A stretch of DNA of 15,321 bases from JBHICC01 sp046759385 (GTDB lineage Bacteria > Pseudomonadota > Gammaproteobacteria > Acidiferrobacterales > SPGG2), in contig JBHICC010000054.1 in the NCBI GenBank assembly GCA_046759385.1, forward strand, positions 1 through 15,321. The letters run 5' to 3'. Below, in pieces: positions 6,597 through 13,583 of this stretch. The first letter of the stretch is position 1; each line of letters starts with the position of its first letter. Made by a program: the position numbers and the translations under genes. The notes beneath the pieces were generated by a model. It was given only the letters and a program-made list of their open reading frames with translations, was not told the DNA's origin and made no database searches.

Positions 6597-7526
6597 ATGC
6601 TGCCGGACATTGTGATTTCAGAATTCATGGAGGAGCAGGCAGTGGCCGGATTGGCTACCGACTACGATGTCCGTTACGACCCAGGGCTAGTCGAGCGTAC
6701 CGACGAGTTACTCGCGACTGTCGCTCGGGCACGCGCACTGATCGTACGCAACCGCACGCAAGTACGTCGGGTCCTCCTCGATGCCGCGACCGAGCTCAAG
6801 GTCGTCGGCCGTCTTGGCGTTGGCCTCGACAATATTGACATCGAGGCCTGTGACGCACGCAGCATTACGGTGGTATCGGCCACGGGTGCTAACGCCGACG
6901 CGGTGGCGGAGTACGTCATTGCTGGAGTCTTGATGCTGTTGCGAGGGCCATATCAAGCCACCTCTGAGGTTCTCCGTGGTGCTTGGCCACGGACGGAGTT
7001 AATCGGGCGGGAGATTGGCGGGAAGACGCTCGGATTGATCGGCTTCGGCGCGATCGCACGCGCCGTCGCCGTTCGAGCGATTGCCCTGGGGATGCGGGTG
7101 ATTGCGCATGACCCTTTCGTTAAGGAAGACGAGTCAATCTGGGTTCAGTTGTCGGTGTCGCCCTATGCTTTGATGGATGTTCTCAAAGAATCGGATGCGG
7201 TCAGTCTTCATGTTCCGCTAACCGCACAAACGCAACGCCTCATCGATCGCGACGGTTTGCGCGTCATGAAAGCGAGTGCCGTGTTAATCAACTCATCGCG
7301 CGGTGGGGTGGTAGACGAGCACGCGCTCGCCGAAGCGCTGCAATCGGGCAGGCTTGCCGGCGCCATGCTCGACGTGTTCGAAAACGAGCCGCTACCGGCG
7401 GACTCGCATCTGGTGGGCGTCCCGAATCTTCTTCTGACACCGCATATTGCTGGTTTGACCCAGGAAGCAAATCAAAGAGTCAGTGAAATGATCGCTACAG
7501 GGGTTCGCCGCATGCTTGAAGGCTGA
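6597..7526 (+). CDS. slcC: D-2-hydroxyacid dehydrogenase family, probable (S)-sulfolactate dehydrogenase
   Basis: A 309-residue NAD-dependent dehydrogenase of the D-isomer-specific 2-hydroxyacid family. SlcC oxidises (S)-3-sulfolactate to 3-sulfopyruvate. The N-terminus DIVISEFMEE resembles SlcC proteins as I recall them. The Rossmann motif is GLIGFGAIA near 146-154, with Ala in place of the last Gly, followed by Asp172 at the end of strand 2, which favours NAD over NADP. The catalytic triad is R235 (NSSRGGVVDE), E264 (DVFENEPLP) and H283 (TPHIAGLT). It begins 3 bases after the flavoprotein stop without a clear ribosome site and ends 2 bases before comC. A hydroxypyruvate or phosphoglycerate-type reductase is the alternative; the SuyAB and ComC partners make sulfolactate more likely. 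Confidence 0.78.
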   Translation: MLPDIVISEFMEEQAVAGLATDYDVRYDPGLVERTDELLATVARARALIVRNRTQVRRVLLDAATELKVVGRLGVGLDNIDIEACDARSITVVSATGANADAVAEYVIAGVLMLLRGPYQATSEVLRGAWPRTELIGREIGGKTLGLIGFGAIARAVAVRAIALGMRVIAHDPFVKEDESIWVQLSVSPYALMDVLKESDAVSLHVPLTAQTQRLIDRDGLRVMKASAVLINSSRGGVVDEHALAEALQSGRLAGAMLDVFENEPLPADSHLVGVPNLLLTPHIAGLTQEANQRVSEMIATGVRRMLEG

Positions 7527-7528
7527 CG

Positions 7529-8551
7529 ATGACGACGAAAGTGAGTCTAGATGAGCTCTTAGATCTGGCGACGCGAGCGCTGATCGTGGCGAATACTTCA
7601 TGTGAGACTGCCCGCGTGGTGGCCAATGCGCTCGTGGCGGCCGACGCCGACGGGCTTTCATCACACGGTGTGTCACGAGTACCGTTTTACGCGGATCAAG
7701 TGCTGAGCGGCAAAGTCGACGGTCAAGCAGAGCCACAACTGCAACTAACCGCAGGGTCAGCGGTTCACGTCGACGCGAAGGATGGGTTCGCGTTTCCGGC
7801 AATTAAGTTGGGGATTGAGCGTGCACTGACGCTCGTTGAGGATGCGGGGATTGTTGGCGTCGGCATCGCTAACTCGCACCATTGCGGCGCCGGTAGTTAT
7901 CATGTCGAGCCAGTCGCCGAGAGAGGGTACGTCGCCGTGGGGTTCAGTAACACACCTTCCGGCATGGCGCCTTGCGGCGGATTCAAAGGGACGTTGGGAA
8001 CGAATCCGATCGCGTTTGCCTGCCCACGCGAGCATGCCCGGCCACTCGTGATCGACCTGTCACTCAGTAAAGTCGCACGCGGGAAAGTGATGTTGGCGGA
8101 AAAGAAAGGTGAGTCGATACCCGATGACTGGGCGCTCGATGCCGAAGGCAAGCCGACAACAGACCCAAGCGCAGCGCTGGCCGGAACCATGGTCCCCATC
8201 GGCGATGCCAAAGGTGCAGCGCTTGCACTCATGGTCGAGATACTTGCAGCCGGTTTGACTGGTTCTAACTTCGCGTTCCAGGCAAGCTCGTTCTTCACGG
8301 CGCAGGGCCCCCCGCCACGAATTGGTCAGTTTTTCATTATGATTGACCCCGCCAAGTTCAACCGCGATGGCTTTAGCGCCCACGTCGAGCAATTGACTCA
8401 GGAGATACTCGGCCAGAAAGGTGCGCGGCTGCCCGGGGACCGTCGCCTTGCGCTACGCGAAAAATCGAAGCGCGAGGGTGTTGCAATTGCGGATGAACTC
8501 TACCAAGAGCTGGTACGACGAACCCGACAGAATGTCTCAGGGCAACGATAG
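7529..8551 (+). CDS. comC: Ldh2/ComC-family dehydrogenase, probable (R)-sulfolactate dehydrogenase
   Basis: A 340-residue member of the Ldh2 family (malate/L-lactate/ureidoglycolate/sulfolactate dehydrogenases), which has a non-Rossmann NAD(P) fold. ComC interconverts 3-sulfopyruvate and (R)-3-sulfolactate. Visible marks are SSHGVSR at 44-50, SHHCGAGSYH near 116-125 with candidate catalytic His residues, GTLGTNPIAF near 154-163, VIDLSLSKVARGK near 174-186, and GDAKGAALALMVE near 225-237. GAAGG-like GAAGG at 7518-7522 lies 6 bases before ATG 7529. Paired with SlcC, it would invert (S)-sulfolactate to the (R) form used by SuyAB, as described in Chromohalobacter. It is the last gene of the operon and its 3' end overlaps the convergent DUF2182 gene by 15 bases. 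Malate is the main alternative substrate. Confidence 0.78.
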   Translation: MTTKVSLDELLDLATRALIVANTSCETARVVANALVAADADGLSSHGVSRVPFYADQVLSGKVDGQAEPQLQLTAGSAVHVDAKDGFAFPAIKLGIERALTLVEDAGIVGVGIANSHHCGAGSYHVEPVAERGYVAVGFSNTPSGMAPCGGFKGTLGTNPIAFACPREHARPLVIDLSLSKVARGKVMLAEKKGESIPDDWALDAEGKPTTDPSAALAGTMVPIGDAKGAALALMVEILAAGLTGSNFAFQASSFFTAQGPPPRIGQFFIMIDPAKFNRDGFSAHVEQLTQEILGQKGARLPGDRRLALREKSKREGVAIADELYQELVRRTRQNVSGQR

Positions 8552-9358
8552 ATTGCTCAGGATTATGAAGCTGCCGCATCCGAGAAGCGCCGCTCCGAGC
8601 GGAAACGCTAACTCTCGCCCCCAGGGAAAGTTCTTTTCAACGGCCATGATCCCGGCCAAGGCGAGCATCCAACCGACACTGCCGGTGCCGACGGCGAACA
8701 TCAATAGCATTAATGCCCAGCAGCAACCGACGCAGAAGGCACCGTGACGTACACCGAGAAGAAGAGAGTGCGTGCGCTCACGCTTTCCGCGCCAGTGCTC
8801 CATGACAAAGCTTAACGGGGATCGGCATTTATCTAAACAGCGATACTTCAACTGGCTAAACTGAAAGGCGCCCGCCAAGATCAACACGCCACCGCCGAGT
8901 ACCCAAGCATTCGACCGTAACCAAGCATTATGTGCCAATAGCGTTTGCAATCCCCAGTCGCCAACCAACGCGACGACCCCGAAAAGTGCCCACACACCAA
9001 GGTAACCGACGATCAGCAAGGTCATCAGCCGTGCGTGGTCGGTTCGTCTAACGGTAAGACGGCGAAAGATCTCTAGCAGCGGCAAGGTCGTGGGCAGCAT
9101 CATCGCGATGGTCATCAGGGTCCAGCCACCGACATATAGAATACCGGGGACAAGGACGCCGCCAACGAAGCCAGCAGGGAACAACCGACAGATGCTACCG
9201 TCCGGATCGAGCCCACCAAAATGGCCAATGTGAAGGTAGCGTCCATAGCTCGCGTAATCGCCGCCCCATAACACCAACCACGCCACCACGATGAGGCTAC
9301 TCATGATCAGCATGAAGTAGCTACGATGGGCAACGTTGAGGCTGACAGCTCTAGCCAT
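8537..9358 (-). CDS. DUF2182 integral membrane protein, predicted metal-binding
   Basis: A 273-residue membrane protein of the DUF2182 family. Hydrophobic segments lie near 16-33, 62-92, 110-133, 150-168, 205-225, 228-241 and 250-268. Family marks are GWTLMTIAMMLPTTLPLL near 78-95, KYRCLDKCRSP near 171-181, and AFCVGCCWALM near 207-217, giving Cys174, Cys178, Cys209, Cys212 and Cys213. These Cys positions support the family's description as a predicted metal-binding membrane protein; no function is established to my knowledge. It follows the DUF1326 gene in the same direction by 78 bases, a pairing seen in many bacteria. No good ribosome site precedes ATG 9358; M17 or M20 could also serve. 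It has no evident link to sulfonate metabolism. Confidence 0.85.
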   Translation of the reverse strand: MARAVSLNVAHRSYFMLIMSSLIVVAWLVLWGGDYASYGRYLHIGHFGGLDPDGSICRLFPAGFVGGVLVPGILYVGGWTLMTIAMMLPTTLPLLEIFRRLTVRRTDHARLMTLLIVGYLGVWALFGVVALVGDWGLQTLLAHNAWLRSNAWVLGGGVLILAGAFQFSQLKYRCLDKCRSPLSFVMEHWRGKRERTHSLLLGVRHGAFCVGCCWALMLLMFAVGTGSVGWMLALAGIMAVEKNFPWGRELAFPLGAALLGCGSFIILSNLSLP

Positions 9359-9394
9359 GAGGATCTTACAAGACTACTGACAGGGAATGTCGGC

Positions 9395-9422
9395 GAAGGG
9401 GCGTACCGTTAACCGCCCCTTC
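9395..9422. other. Hairpin between DUF1326 and DUF2182 genes
   Basis: GAAGGGGCG at 9395-9403 and CGCCCCTTC at 9414-9422 form a perfect 9-bp stem with a 10-base loop, in the 78-base gap just after the DUF1326 stop. Neither strand shows a T-run after the stem, so it is not a standard intrinsic terminator. It may act as an RNA-processing or stabilising element that sets a different level for the downstream membrane gene, or as a weak terminator. Confidence 0.5.
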
Positions 9423-9436
9423 CCGATCGATCACCT

Positions 9437-10039
9437 TTAACCTTCGAAACGGAACGAACCCTGAATAGCGTTGTGACCTTGTAGGTCGACAGTCATGTCC
9501 AACGCGGGCGCGTTGGCCTTGTAGATTGGAGCCTTGCCTACGTACGCGGGTGAGCCGGGTATGGTAGTAAAAACGGTATCGCTCAGTGATGTCGGAATAT
9601 CACCCGCACCCCTGTACGACTCCAGATCCGCGGTCACGCTTGATCCGATGCGCAATCGACCGTTGCCCTTCTCCACCTCGAAGATGAAAGGCACGCGCTC
9701 AACCGCAGCGACTTCGCCGATCAGCTGCGCCAAGTCAGCCACGGGACCGCCCTTCTTACCGGTAAAAACATCTAGTAAGGCTTGTTCCTGATCGGGCGTT
9801 GCGTTTTCATCCACGAACGCAATGACACGCCAATTACCCTGCAAGATATTGCCAGGGATATGGGCTAGAACGGCAAAGGTAAGGCCTGAGACGTCGACAC
9901 CGTCTACGCTCCCTTTGTCGAAACGCCAGCACAATGTGCCGTCGCAGGTACCAAAATCCGGATCCTCGCCGATCCAGCAAGGACACAAGACTTTGCACGT
10001 ACAGACTTCCAAAAGACGGCCTTCAAGCGTGTATGCCAC
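9437..10039 (-). CDS. DUF1326 family Cys-rich protein
   Basis: A 200-residue soluble protein of the DUF1326 family with no signal peptide. The N-terminus has an unusual run of cysteines: C13, C15, C19, C21, C32 and C37 (EVCTCKVLCPCWIG, then GTCDGTLCW), which looks suited to bind a metal. The rest is a beta-rich domain containing IPGNILQGNWRVIAFVDE and GKKGGPVADLAQLIGEV. The start is GTG 10037-10039, fixed by a strong ribosome site immediately upstream. It is first of a two-gene unit with the DUF2182 membrane protein. Biochemical role unknown; a partner in metal handling is a guess from the Cys pattern and the neighbour. Confidence 0.85.
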   Translation of the reverse strand: MAYTLEGRLLEVCTCKVLCPCWIGEDPDFGTCDGTLCWRFDKGSVDGVDVSGLTFAVLAHIPGNILQGNWRVIAFVDENATPDQEQALLDVFTGKKGGPVADLAQLIGEVAAVERVPFIFEVEKGNGRLRIGSSVTADLESYRGAGDIPTSLSDTVFTTIPGSPAYVGKAPIYKANAPALDMTVDLQGHNAIQGSFRFEG

Positions 10040-10276
10040 GATCCACCTCCTCCTGTCGGCTGGGACTTCTTGATTACTTGAGTATGATTACTGGGTTATT
10101 GCATCTCGTCTCCGAACCCGCAACAAACTACGCTTCTCGCGCCAAAATTGCAAAATTTTCCAGGCAGCAATCTAGTCAGGAAAGCGTTAAGATTTCCCAC
10201 TGGTTTTATCAGGTACTGGTCGGTAGACAGCCGAAAAGCAATGACTTAGCGCGCGCTATGAATCGGGAGAACGCAC
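10040..10276. promoter_or_regulatory. Divergent intergenic control region
   Basis: This 237-base gap lies between the leftward DUF1326 gene and the rightward aminotransferase gene and must hold both promoters unless the genes are read from elsewhere. It is AT-richer than its surroundings. Inside it AAAATT (10144-10149), GCAA and AATTTT (10154-10159) form an inverted repeat that could be an operator or a small hairpin. A weak rightward promoter guess is TTGCAA 10148-10153 with TCTAGT 10171-10176 at 17-base spacing, 4 of 6 matches each. Nothing else recognisable was seen. Confidence 0.35.
10045..10050 (-). promoter_or_regulatory. Strong ribosome binding site for the DUF1326 gene
   Basis: On the minus strand GGAGGT (inside GGAGGAGGTGG, 10043-10053) ends 5 bases before GTG 10039. 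It is the strongest Shine-Dalgarno sequence in the window and decides the GTG start. Confidence 0.85.
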
Positions 10277-11665
10277 GTGGAAAAGTCCTTTCAATTTTCT
10301 GATGCGCATCAGAATCTGATGGCGCGCGATGCCGAGCACGTGCTCGGTTGGCGTTATCACCCCAGGATCATCTTCAATAGCGGCAAGGGGGTGATGCTCA
10401 CTGATATAGATGGCAATGAGTACTATGATTTGACTTCGGGCATGATGTGCATGGTGCTCGGCCACAGTCATCCGGAGCTGACCGAGACAATCAAGTCGCA
10501 GGCCGGTTCACTGGTACATCAGTCCTCATGGTACGCGAATCCCTGGGTTATCGAGTTTGCCGAGCTGCTCGCTAACTCCCTTCCCGGTGATCTGAACGTC
10601 GTCAACTTTACTGTGACCGGATCGGAGGCCAACGAGGTGGCTATGCGCATGGCGCTCGGTGTCACCGGCAGTTATGACATCATTTCGGTCATTCGCGGTT
10701 TGCATGGCGGCAGCTTGGCGGCAGAGTCCCTCACGACCGTCGGGGGTGCGCGCAAGCGCAACCTCGGCCCGTTGATGATTCCGTCACGCGCTAACGCGAT
10801 CCTGCCGCCGTTTTGCTATCGTTGCCCAATCAACCTCGAATACCCCAGTTGCGACATTGCTTGCCTCGAGTCGAGCGAGCAGATCATGGAGAGCGTCACC
10901 AGCCAGGACGCCGCCGCCGTCATGGCGGAGACCATGCTCGTGGCTGGCGGCATGATCGTACCGCCACCCGAGTGGTTGCCTCGATTGAGCACCTTAGCGC
11001 AACGTTGGGGTGCGCTGCTCGTTCTCGATGAAGCGCAGCTGGCACCAGCACGTACTGGCAAGCTATGGGGCTTCGAACACTACGATGTCGTGCCGGATAT
11101 TGTCACCTTCGCCAAGGGCGTGAGTGCGGGTATGGCCATCTGCGGTACCGTCACTACGCGCGAGATCGCGGAGCAAGCGCGTGGCCGCTCGGGCGTCCCC
11201 TGGGGCGGGACGTACTCCGGCGATCCGTTACCGGCCGCTGTTGCACTGAAGCAGTTCGAAATCGTGTTGCGCGATAATCTTGCCGAGCGCGCGGCCACCT
11301 TGGGTAACTATCTATGCCAACGCCTAGAAGAGGTGAGTACGCGCACGGCTGTGATTGGCGACGTGCGCGGTAAGGGCTTGTATCAGTTGTTGGATATCGT
11401 CGTCGACAGGGAAAGTAAAACGCCCGACCCGGAGATGGCCGAGCGCATTCGCTATAACATGCTGCTCGAGAACTTAGTCTGCATCTGTGTGAAGAACTTC
11501 ATTCGCATTTGCCCGCCTTTGATTATCACCGAGGCACAGATCGACGAGATTGTGGGAAGGTTGCAGACGGCGGTGCAACGCGCGCAGGCCGGCCTTCCTA
11601 AGGACGTTGATTTTACGAGCTCCAGTTCGCTGGCAGCGAACAGCCGGCGTGAGCGCATCGCCTAG
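10277..11665 (+). CDS. Class III PLP aminotransferase, dialkylglycine decarboxylase-like but lacking its decarboxylation residues
   Basis: A 462-residue fold-type I PLP enzyme. Visible residues are TGSEANE near 114-120 (phosphate cup), D251 and Q254 in LVLDEAQ (PLP ring), the Schiff-base Lys280 in DIVTFAKG, and R410 in FIRICPPL (substrate carboxylate). GDPLPAAV near 315-322 and GDVRGKGL near 361-368 resemble 2,2-dialkylglycine decarboxylase. However the Gln52 equivalent is Met56 (TSGMM) and the Trp138 equivalent is Leu142, so decarboxylation is unlikely and an ordinary transaminase is favoured. A Cys cluster C180, C183, C192 and C196 sits in the middle. GTG 10277 has GGGAG at 10265-10269. The DAO oxidoreductase follows 8 bases later. 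Substrate unknown; GABA-like amines, homotaurine or cysteate are candidates from context. Confidence 0.85.
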   Translation: MEKSFQFSDAHQNLMARDAEHVLGWRYHPRIIFNSGKGVMLTDIDGNEYYDLTSGMMCMVLGHSHPELTETIKSQAGSLVHQSSWYANPWVIEFAELLANSLPGDLNVVNFTVTGSEANEVAMRMALGVTGSYDIISVIRGLHGGSLAAESLTTVGGARKRNLGPLMIPSRANAILPPFCYRCPINLEYPSCDIACLESSEQIMESVTSQDAAAVMAETMLVAGGMIVPPPEWLPRLSTLAQRWGALLVLDEAQLAPARTGKLWGFEHYDVVPDIVTFAKGVSAGMAICGTVTTREIAEQARGRSGVPWGGTYSGDPLPAAVALKQFEIVLRDNLAERAATLGNYLCQRLEEVSTRTAVIGDVRGKGLYQLLDIVVDRESKTPDPEMAERIRYNMLLENLVCICVKNFIRICPPLIITEAQIDEIVGRLQTAVQRAQAGLPKDVDFTSSSSLAANSRRERIA

Positions 11666-11673
11666 ATTGATAC

Positions 11674-12861
11674 ATGAAGGCTGACGTCGCCCTTATCGGT
11701 GGCGGCATTATTGGATCCGCAATCGCGTATTTTCTCGCGCGCGATGCCCGCAGCGGATCGATTATCGTTATCGAACCCGATCTCAGCTACCAGCATGCCA
11801 CCACACCACAGGGTGCAGGTGGCGTGCGGCGACTTTTCAGCTTGCCGGAACATATCTGGATGTCGAAGTACTCGCTCGACTTTTACCGGAACTTTTCTGA
11901 GACCATGGCTATCGATGGCGAGCCGGCAGAGATCGATTTCAAGGCGCAAGGTTATTTGTTTGTCGCCGGCGAAGATGGAGCTAGACAGCTGGAATTGAAC
12001 TATCGGCTGCAGGCAGCGGAGGGTGTGCGTGTCGATCTTCTGGATGTGGAAGCACTTAGGCAACGTTTTCCGTCAATCGGGGCGAGTGATGTGGCCCTCG
12101 CTGTGCACTCGCCGGACGACGGCTGGATTGATCCTCAAAGCGCACTTCACGGCTTCCGACGCAAGGCACAACGCCTGGGTGTGCACTATCTAGCGGGCCG
12201 GGTGCAACGCTTCGAGGCGAGCGACAAACACATAACGACGGCAGTGCTCCAGTCGCAAGACAAAATCGAAGCGGAGCTTTTTGTCAATGCTGCCGGTCCG
12301 TGGGCCGCTGAGGTCGCGCGTATGGCAGGAATGGTGCTGCCCGTCGAGCCCATGTGTCGGCTGCAACACTACTGGCTTTGTCGTGCGGACATCGAGCCAT
12401 TGCCGTTGGTTAAGGACGAGTCGGGCCTTTTCTTTCGGCCCGAGGGCCAAGGATATGTTGGCGGCCGGCCGAGCTTCGAAATCAAACCGGGATTCTTATT
12501 CGAGGACACGAACGGACGCTTTGAGGCGCAGCTTGGCGATTATTTCGAGAAAGTTGTCTGGCCACTACTGAGTACCCGTGTACCAAAGTTCGAAGCGCTG
12601 CGCTCTGTGCGCAGCTGGTCGGGGCATTACGCGCAGAACATGATGGATGGCAACATGATCCTGGGGTCTTGGGTCGGCGGATGCCACAATTACTACGTCG
12701 CGTGCGGCCTTGCGGGCCACGGCATTATGCATGCCCCGGCGGTCGGCCTTGCCACCGCTGAGTTATTACTCGATGGACGTTTCTCTACGATGGATCTATC
12801 GCGCCTAGGCTATCAGCGCTTGATCGATGGCGCGCCCTATCCGGAGAAGGGAATTATCTGA
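11674..12861 (+). CDS. DAO-family FAD-dependent oxidoreductase
   Basis: A 395-residue flavoprotein of the DAO family (D-amino acid, sarcosine and glycine oxidases/dehydrogenases). The FAD-binding motif ALIGGGIIGSAIAYFLA starts at residue 6, with Glu34 closing the second strand. The C-terminal RSWSGHYAQNMMDGNMILG and CGLAGHGIMHAPAVG segments fit FOXRED1-like and sarcosine oxidase-type members. It probably oxidises an amine or amino acid C-N bond, with substrate in the cavity between the FAD and substrate domains. Eight bases separate it from the aminotransferase, so the two are likely co-transcribed and act on the same or consecutive compounds. Its last 8 bases overlap the convergent racemase gene. 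The substrate cannot be read from the sequence. Confidence 0.82.
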   Translation: MKADVALIGGGIIGSAIAYFLARDARSGSIIVIEPDLSYQHATTPQGAGGVRRLFSLPEHIWMSKYSLDFYRNFSETMAIDGEPAEIDFKAQGYLFVAGEDGARQLELNYRLQAAEGVRVDLLDVEALRQRFPSIGASDVALAVHSPDDGWIDPQSALHGFRRKAQRLGVHYLAGRVQRFEASDKHITTAVLQSQDKIEAELFVNAAGPWAAEVARMAGMVLPVEPMCRLQHYWLCRADIEPLPLVKDESGLFFRPEGQGYVGGRPSFEIKPGFLFEDTNGRFEAQLGDYFEKVVWPLLSTRVPKFEALRSVRSWSGHYAQNMMDGNMILGSWVGGCHNYYVACGLAGHGIMHAPAVGLATAELLLDGRFSTMDLSRLGYQRLIDGAPYPEKGII

Positions 12862-13579
12862 GCGTTTCAGCAAGGTGCTGCTCAAGTCCCCAAGCGACAC
12901 ACGCCTTTGCCAACGCCTCGAGCGTATCGACGCAGCGCTCACTGATCTCTGCATCGGTCGCTTCAAGTGCAGAGGGCAGCTCGCTGCAAGCGAGTACGAC
13001 GTTCTGTGCACCGCGCTCGAGCAACCGTTCCACTGCCTGCGCTGCGAGCGGGAGCGCGCCGGTCATATCGTAGCGTTTCACGCACGCGATAGCGGGCAAC
13101 ACGAACTCCTTCGTGTCCTGTTCGCGAGGCAGTAACACATCGAAACCCGCACCTTCCAGGCGTCGTTGAAAGAAACCCGAGTGTAGGGTAGCGGCCGTGG
13201 CGAGCAGTCCGATTCTGCCTGCGGCGCCCACTTGTAACATCGTGCAGACCGCGTCGGCGATGTGAATGATCGGGACGCGCGCAGCCTTGACGAGGTCGTC
13301 GTACCAATGATGAGCGGTGATACAGGGGATGGCGATAAATTGTGCGCCGGCGTCCTCGAGCGTGCGCATACCTTCAGTCATGGCAGGTAAGGGCGAATCG
13401 CCTGTACCGCGCAGGATCGGCGCTATTCGATCCGGCACCTGCGGCACTGAGTAGACAATAACCGGAATGTGTTCGGGATCAGTCTCAGCTGGCGTGACGG
13501 CGATAAGTTTTCTGAGGAAATCAGTCGTCGCCAGTGGTCCCATGCCGCCGAGCACGCCAAGTCTAGTCATAGAGTTCAT
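12854..13579 (-). CDS. Aspartate/glutamate racemase-family protein
   Basis: A 241-residue protein of the Asp/Glu racemase superfamily. LGVLGGMGPLATTDF near 7-21 is the family N-terminus. The two catalytic Cys are present: C86 in AIPCITAHHW and C198 in LACSELP, so a cofactor-independent two-base racemisation or isomerisation is plausible. The residue after C86 is Ile87, where most members have Asn (PCNTAH), which may change substrate. GIGLLAT-like RIGLLATAATLHSGFF near 122-137 fits the second domain. It lies 4 bases after the TauD stop, so it is the last gene of the leftward operon. ATG 13570 (M4) is an alternative start; neither has a clear ribosome site. Racemases acting on other amino acids belong to the same superfamily, so the exact substrate is open. 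Confidence 0.85.
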   Translation of the reverse strand: MNSMTRLGVLGGMGPLATTDFLRKLIAVTPAETDPEHIPVIVYSVPQVPDRIAPILRGTGDSPLPAMTEGMRTLEDAGAQFIAIPCITAHHWYDDLVKAARVPIIHIADAVCTMLQVGAAGRIGLLATAATLHSGFFQRRLEGAGFDVLLPREQDTKEFVLPAIACVKRYDMTGALPLAAQAVERLLERGAQNVVLACSELPSALEATDAEISERCVDTLEALAKACVAWGLEQHLAETLR

Positions 13580-13583
13580 GCAG

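Noticed and set aside
9395..9422. Rho-independent terminator
   Set aside because: The stem is good, but no T-run follows on either strand.
10277..11665. Taurine-pyruvate aminotransferase (Tpa)
   Set aside because: The sequence looks closer to dialkylglycine decarboxylase, and no sulfoacetaldehyde acetyltransferase (Xsc) is in the window.
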